A DNA stretch of 64,000 nucleotides from Panax quinquefolius. Lineage: Eukaryota > Streptophyta > Magnoliopsida > Apiales > Araliaceae. The stretch covers positions 19,487,546 to 19,551,545 of the forward strand of contig CM035169.1 in NCBI GenBank assembly GCA_020205615.1, written 5' to 3'. The notes under the pieces were generated by a model, which worked only from the letters and a program-made list of their open reading frames with translations, did no database searches and was not told the origin of the DNA. The position numbers and the translations under genes are program-made. Of this stretch, positions 58,650 to 64,000 are shown piece after piece (position 1 is the first letter of the stretch; each line of letters starts with the position of its first letter).

Positions 58650-60640
58650 ATGATGAGGAGTAGAGATGTAACACCTAAGGGCAGCAAGCGATGGTCATAG
58701 TTCATCACCGCTTCGATCTCGATAAAAGGATCGGTTGGGTCCTTCTAAAAGTGGTCGTGAGAGCACGGCTTCTAAGAACGATTCGGAAGAACTTCGTCCA
58801 AGATCCATGGTGGAGCCAGACGGAAGTTAGTTTTAACGCCGATAAGGGCGTGATCCCAATCCGAATCTGGTAAGCGGTTCACCAACCAGACTCATCGCCA
58901 AAGTGGTCAAGAGGACCGAGCTACCAAGTTAGCAAGGATGGCGGACGGCGGATAAGGCTTTGGAGGTTCATTAAGACAAAGGGAAGATATAGGCCGAATG
59001 TATGCTTGGGTGAATGAGTTGAGAGACGAAGCATCTAGCCATTTTCACTCCGGAGGACGAAGTAGTATAAGGAAGTACCCCGTCGGAAGGGTAAGGAGCC
59101 TAACATTCTACGATGTGTCTGTGGATCATTCTTACAGTAGAGGAGATCGAGGAGCGAGAACGCCTTCTACCTCAAAGAAGGCAATCGATAACCATTAGAT
59201 CAATTCATCGTGACGATGAAAGCGAAAGGAGCGAGTCGAGAGAAATTATGTCGAAACTTAGAAGGGGAGAATACCGTCACAATCGTTCTCATCACGAGGA
59301 TGAAATTTTACGACCTAGTAAATCAAGAAGTCCCGTAAAAGGCAATAAGATCGGCAGGAAGGGTCGATCCATTCCAAAACCTAGTGTCGCCAGAAAAGGA
59401 GATCTCATCACAACCCGGTGGTGTTGATTTTCCGTTAGAGAGTTGAAAGAACTTCAAAACAATCGGGCCGAGGTCCAACCGGTGAAAGATACTTCGTAAG
59501 AAGGCATCCCTTTTTCTCCGATATTCTCCGGAGAAAGCGGATGCTACCAAAAATTACCTCGCATGGAGAGCTATGATGGGTCGAGAGATCCTTATGACCA
59601 TAGTCGAGCGTTTAATCGATTAATGGATTACTATGACTTTATCGATGTCTTAAATGTCACACTTTTGTCACTACTTTGAGAAAAGACGCCAGACAAAGGA
59701 TGGGGACTTTACCATCGGATTCTATCTCCTCGTGGACCTAACTTTGTGATAAGTTCCATGCTCGCTTTGGAAGCAACCGAAGGGGAAGCTTACAGTGTTC
59801 TTTAAAGACAAGTCCCATAGCTCACCAAACGAATCTTTAGCCAATATGTAAAGAGGTTTAGGAAGCTTATTTGACAGTGTCTCGATCTTAATGATCTCCA
59901 AGTCATTGGATTATTCCGAGAATGGGCCGGATCTCGTTAAATCGGAGAAATTAGTAAAGAAACCGATGTTTCACCATCCAAGAGTTTGGCGAAGGCTTTC
60001 GACAAGGCGTATATATTGTTGTGGAAGAGGCTATGAATAGTCTGAAGAATCCTTCTTTGAGCCAATCAAAGGAAGTAGAGGTTCCCAAGACCGATGTTGA
60101 TCAGAGAAGAGGGGGAGGTTACAACCAAAGGGCAGAAGGTAGTTCGAAGAAGTACAATAACTCGTGGCGACAAAGCAAAGATCGTGCACTGCTCTCTACC
60201 CCGGCGGTTAATAAGGTTTATACCCAAATTGAATACAGAGAGGTCGATAATTTTGGATCAGATCCGAAACCAGCCTTTCTTTGAACCACCTCGTGATAAT
60301 TACAAAACGGGACATGGCAACCCTCGTAAATATTGTGGTTATCATCAAGCTGCTGGTCATGACACTAATGAATGTTGTAATTTAAAAGATTTTGTAGAAA
60401 ACAAGATTAAAAGTGGCTTGCTGATTCAATATGTGGCTGAGAAAGACCGTCAAAATCAGCAGGTTATTAATCGTACCGTTCAAACAGTTCAAGTACCACC
60501 TGTTCAAAATGTTCCACCACCGCCAAGGCAAGTCGTTGATGTAATAACTGGTGGGTCTGTTGGGAAATTAGTAGGGAAGAAGAGGAGGTCTTATCTTGAT
60601 TCAGTTATGTCAATAACCGATGCTACTCTGAAGGTTGACA
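58650..60640 (+). pseudogene. gag of copy C
   Basis: The proposed start ATG at 58650 gives MMRSRDVTPKGSK. A capsid-like region has ESYDGSRDPYDHS and FNRLMDYYDF (59569-59640). After frameshifts, 60094-60723 is a clean frame of 209 residues. It includes NQPFFEPPRDNYKTGHGNPR, the zinc-knuckle-like YCGYHQAAGHDTNEC (60331-60375), LKDFVENKIKSGLLIQYV and a Gln/Pro-rich linker. This motif and order match Gag of the Tat group. The knuckle binds genomic RNA in the family. Confidence 0.8.
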
Positions 60641-61080
60641 GGCCTTTCCCAGGAACTGTTATTTCATTTACAGATGCGGATTATCCTTCGGAGCCCATCA
60701 ACCGCATGAAGGAGCATTGGTGATCACAAAGACAAGTGGGCTCAAATGGATGTGAAACGATGATGATAGATAACGGATCTTCTGGTGGACATTCTTTATG
60801 CCCATGCTTATCAAAGAATGCATCTCGATGAGCACAAAAATGGAGGTCTGACAGAGCTCCTCTATATGGTTTCTAAACGATCCTCCAAAGTGGCTTAAGA
60901 CTATCAACTCCCCTCATCATCTTCTAAGACCCTCGCCAAGTGGAGATAACTTGTAAATTTTATGTTGTGCATGTGGATTCTACATACAACGCCATTTTGG
61001 GAAGACTTCTACATTGATGCCTTTCTTGATCAGTCAGAATTTCCATCCCACATTTCAAAATCAAGTTCCCCACAAAGACA
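60640..61080 (+). pseudogene. aspartic protease of copy C
   Basis: VISFTDADYPSE opens the region, then MMIDNGSS with the active-site DNGSS at 60769-60783 and DILYAHAYQRMHLDE in a shifted frame. The YNAILGR-like block lies at about 60980-61010. It follows gag as expected. At least three frameshifts. Confidence 0.7.
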
Positions 61081-61369
61081 CGGAGTAGGAGAGGTGATGG
61101 GTGACTTGGATCTGGCCCAAGATGTTATCAATTCGCCATTTCATCCTGAATGGGGTTCAGAACAAAGAAAGACGATGGCAATTGAAATCGAACCCTTCAC
61201 CGAGAGCGAGCTCGAATCATTGGTAATCCTCACCGAGGGACGGAGGAAATTGAGTTGGTCATCTGAAGCCGGACAAGACAAATGAAGATTGGTTCGGCTT
61301 ACCGTAACCTCTTCTATCGAATCTTATGGAACTTTTACGATGCTATGTCGATATTTTTTGCATGGGAGC

Positions 61370-62150
61370 CACAAGATATGCCCTGAGTCACCGGGAAGGT
61401 TCTTTGAGCATAAACCGAGATAGATCCTTCAAAAAGCCATTTACGTAAGAAAGCGGATATTTGCTCGAAACGTCAAAAGATCATCGATGAAGAGGTTGCA
61501 AAATTCTTTGGGTCACCGACTTCATCTACTTAGATTGATTACCCGGAGGATAGCAAATGTAGTATTGGTGCGTAGCATAATGGAAAGTGGCGGGTTTGCA
61601 TCGACTACACCGACCTCAACAAAGCTTCGTCCGAAGGACTTTATCCTCTGCCCATATCGATCAAATTTCATCGATGCCACTTTGGGTATGATTATTAAGT
61701 TTTATGGATGCTTTTTCAGTTATCATCAAATATCCATGTGCAAAGAAGACATTCCAAAACAAAGATTCATTACACACCGCTCGTCGGGTACGCGCATAAA
61801 AAAATGACTTTTGGCCTCATTAATGCCGGAGCTACCTATCGAGGGATGATGAACTTTATATTCAATAGATAAATTGGAAGGAACATGGAGGTTTATGTAG
61901 ATGACATGATCGTGAAGAGTATGCAAATTCGTAAACATTTGGACGATCTAGAGGAATGTTTTCAAACTGTTCAATCATCGACAATCGCGACTTAATCCAA
62001 CCAAATGTACTTTCTACCTTGGTGTTTGTAAAATTTCGGGTTATCCGTCACCAAAGGGGCATCGAAGCCAATCCGAGAAGATCCAGCCATCCTCGACATG
62101 AAGACTCTCACCATTCAAAGACGTTCAACATTCGACCGGTAGGATTGCGG
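61370..62150 (+). pseudogene. reverse transcriptase of copy C
   Basis: Blocks in order are IIDEEVAKF, WRVCIDYTDLNKA-like (61590-61625), FMDAFSxYHQISMCKEDI, MTFGLINAGATY and NMEVYVDDMIVKSMQI. YVDD lies at 61894-61905 and is intact. NPTKCTF and FKDVQ thumb blocks follow. Frames change several times. Confidence 0.8.
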
Positions 62151-62159
62151 CTTTAAGGA

Positions 62160-62690
62160 GGTTCGTCGCCAAATCTGCAGAAAAGATGTCTTCCTTTCTT
62201 TGATACATCAAGGGACCAAGAATGCGAAGACATTCCAGTGACTTCAAAGTGTGAAGATGCTTTCAAAGTATAAAGACGATTCCGTCTTCTACTCCTTTAT
62301 TGGTCAAGCTCGTCCCAAAGAGAGACTTTGTATTTGTACCTTGCGCCAGCCTTCATTAGCGCTGGAGCGGTTTTGATTCGGAGATCGGTGGAAGCGGATC
62401 CGGCCTATTACGCCGCCCACGCCCCACGAGATGTTTGAAACAAGGTATCCTAACATTGAGAAATTTGCCTTTGCTTTAATAATTGCCGCGAGAAAGCTTC
62501 TAAGAAGATTTTCAAGGGCGACTCTCGGTCGCTCACACCGATCACCATCAAGAAGGTGATGGGCAAGCCGAGGTCTCGGGTAGATTAGCGGCATGGACTA
62601 TGGAATTGTCCCAGTTTTTTATCGAGTATCATCCCCGAACTGCCATCAAAGGCCAAGCCTTGGCTGACTTTATGGTAGAATGTTCGTTCA
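62160..62690 (+). pseudogene. RNase H of copy C
   Basis: Fragments match the copy B domain: ISAGAVLIRRSVEADPAYY near 62350-62410, KFAFALIIAARKL near 62460-62500, then a clean frame from 62600 with MELSQFFIEYHPRTAIKGQA and LADFMVECSF. Confidence 0.75.
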
Positions 62691-62749
62691 CCGAAGCAGA
62701 TACGAAATTACTGGAAGCTGAATCTTCTGATCGAGCAGTGGTCGTTATT

Positions 62750-63090
62750 CAACAGGGTCAGAAAGCGTGGATGTTGTATGCAGATGGATCCTCTACGATG
62801 ACTGTTAGTGGAGCAGGAATTATTCTAATAAGTCCGGAGGGATTTAAGGTTCAGCAGGCCATCAGATTCGGGTTTAAAGCAACGAATAATGAGGTCGAAA
62901 TGTAAGCGATGTTAGCGAGTGTCCGATTAGCGAAGAGTCTCAAGTCCAACAGATAATTATCTATAGTGATTCTCGGTTGGTCGTTAAATGCCCATTCGGA
63001 GATTATGAAGCTTCGGGGAACCCGAATGATCAAATATCCGGTGGAGTTAAGAAACCAACTTCAATTTTTTGCTTCGTGACGAGTTTCAGT
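62750..63090 (+). pseudogene. archaeal-type RNase H of copy C
   Basis: The clean frame reads QKAWMLYADGSSTMTVSGAG (YADGSS at 62777-62794), IILISPEGFKVQQAIRFGFK and ATNNEVE. D and E match the first two catalytic positions. A TAA at 62903 then breaks the frame, and the SDS motif is in another frame near 62970. This is the best preserved example in the window and the strongest evidence for Tat lineage. Confidence 0.8.
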
Positions 63091-63289
63091 TATAGAGCGC
63101 AAACGATAATTCTCATCAACGATGCTTTGTCGAAATTGGCCACTGATCTGCAGATGTCTTTCATGGATCGGTGTATTTGGAAATTTTGCGCGTAAATGAA
63201 GTGTTCAACATGAAAACAATTGATGTGCATCGAAATAACAAACCGTTGGATGACCCCTCACATCGAGTATTCGCGATATGGCGTCCTTC

Positions 63290-64000
63290 CTTCTGGATCG
63301 AGATCTTTGTAAAGAAAATCAAGTACAAGAGTACTAATTTCATCTTATTGATGGGGATCTTTATCGATTGGCATTTTCCTCACCATTATTGAAATGTTTG
63401 GTTCCGTCCAAAAATCGGTATATGCTCTTCTTCGGAAGTTCATGAAGGGATTTATGGTGATCATATGGTCGCCAAGTCTTTGCTTACAAAGTATTGACAA
63501 GGTTACTATCAATCGACAATTTTCAAAGAAGCTACTGTATCGCCAAGCAATGTGAAAATGCCACCAATAGTCCGGTCCACATCATCACCACCGGAAGAGT
63601 TATACTCGATTTTATCTCCTATACCCTTCACGTCTGGGGTGGATATATTGGGACCGTTACCTAAAAGCTAAAGGTCGTTAGCTTCGTCATAGTTATCTTA
63701 TTGATTATATGACCAAGTGGGTAGAGGCGAAACCGCTTTTGCCGATAATGTAATGAGAGTGCTTAAAGTTTATAAAGGAGTCTGTGGTGTTTCGCTTCGG
63801 AATCCCTAAGATATTGATATCGGACAACGGACGCCAGTTCGTGGGTTCAAAATTTGAAGAATTTTTGAACGATTTGGGGATTCAGCACAAGAAGACTTCT
63901 GTGGCTCATCCACAGTCGAATGGGCAAGTTGAAGTAACCAACAGGACGCTGCTGAACGGAATAAAGCGAAGATTGGATGAAGCTTTAGGGAGATGGCCGT
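63290..64000 (+). pseudogene. integrase of copy C (runs off the window)
   Basis: HEGIYGDH (63440s) starts the zinc-binding motif. The core shows GVDILGPLPK (first D), ILISDNGRQFVGSKFEEFLN with the second catalytic D at 63823-63825, and NGQVEVTNRTLLNGIKRRLDEALGRWP up to 64000. The third residue (E in QVEVTNR) is present, so the DDE triad is kept although upstream frameshifts occur. Confidence 0.8.

Larger units (their letters stand above)
57927..64000 (+). mobile_element. Tat-like Ty3/gypsy retrotransposon, copy C (3' part outside window)
   Basis: 5' LTR, degraded PBS, gag, protease, RT, RNase H, aRNase H and the integrase core follow in order to the window end. It is the same family as A and B but more diverged in the LTR. 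It keeps catalytic residues that B has lost: YVDD in RT and SDN in integrase. Some segments (60020-60723, 62600-62905) are free of frameshifts while others are dense with them. The window ends about 90 bases before the position where A and B carry the nested element. Confidence 0.85.

Noticed and set aside
1..64000. tRNA, rRNA or other structured RNA genes
   Set aside because: I found no cloverleaf with A and B box elements and no rRNA-like segment; the tRNA-like words are primer binding sites.

Overview
This is a plant nuclear window, almost certainly eudicot. It is AT-rich intergenic DNA, full of microsatellites and Ty3/gypsy LTR retrotransposons of the Tat type, with one clean host gene. 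That gene is a two-exon mitochondrial calcium uniporter (MCU, minus strand, 52295-54140). A truncated RING-finger E3 ligase gene related to the RMA family lies at about 21197-22340. One 100-base run of N marks an assembly gap (15080-15179).

Three members of one Tat-like family lie in the same (+) orientation. Copy A (1 to 15079) enters the window inside reverse transcriptase and runs into the gap within its 3' LTR. Copy B (30363-50601, about 20.2 kb) is complete from LTR to LTR: 5' LTR, PBS, gag, protease, RT, RNase H, a second archaeal-type RNase H, integrase, a tandem-repeat zone, a spliced antisense gene, PPT and 3' LTR. Copy C (57927 to beyond 64000) shows LTR, gag, PR, RT, RNase H, aRNase H and most of the integrase core. 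All three have many frameshifts, whereas the MCU gene reads cleanly.

In A and in B the integrase is split at the same codon by the same 8-9 kb LTR element (nested A 2199-~10912, nested B 36558-45405). The nested element lies on the minus strand, has ~645-bp LTRs starting TGTGGGC and ending in CCCACA, and is flanked by the 5-bp duplication GTACT. It shows gag but no recognisable pol, and carries two minisatellite arrays. On the opposite strand it carries a plus-strand gene with a TATA-like box, an intron directly after the ATG, and a motif like the plant mobile domain. The outer element also has its own antisense gene, with TATAAAAG, two short introns conserved between A and B, a Pro/Ser-rich centre and a coiled-coil C-terminus. 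Because insertion site and target duplication are shared, the outer-plus-nested composite was copied as one unit, by trans-mobilisation or by segmental duplication.

Between the retroelements lie Mutator-like inverted-repeat elements. A ~5 kb element (24282-29289) has a perfect 10-bp target duplication and contains a 1.1 kb foldback element (25221-26323) with its own perfect 10-bp duplication, plus three minisatellite arrays. A related inverted-repeat element at about 55126-57555 encloses a GC-richer segment with ORFs that may be a captured gene fragment. The remaining intervals (15180-21196, 22350-24271, 29300-30362, 50602-52294, 54250-55125, 57556-57926) show no gene I can support.
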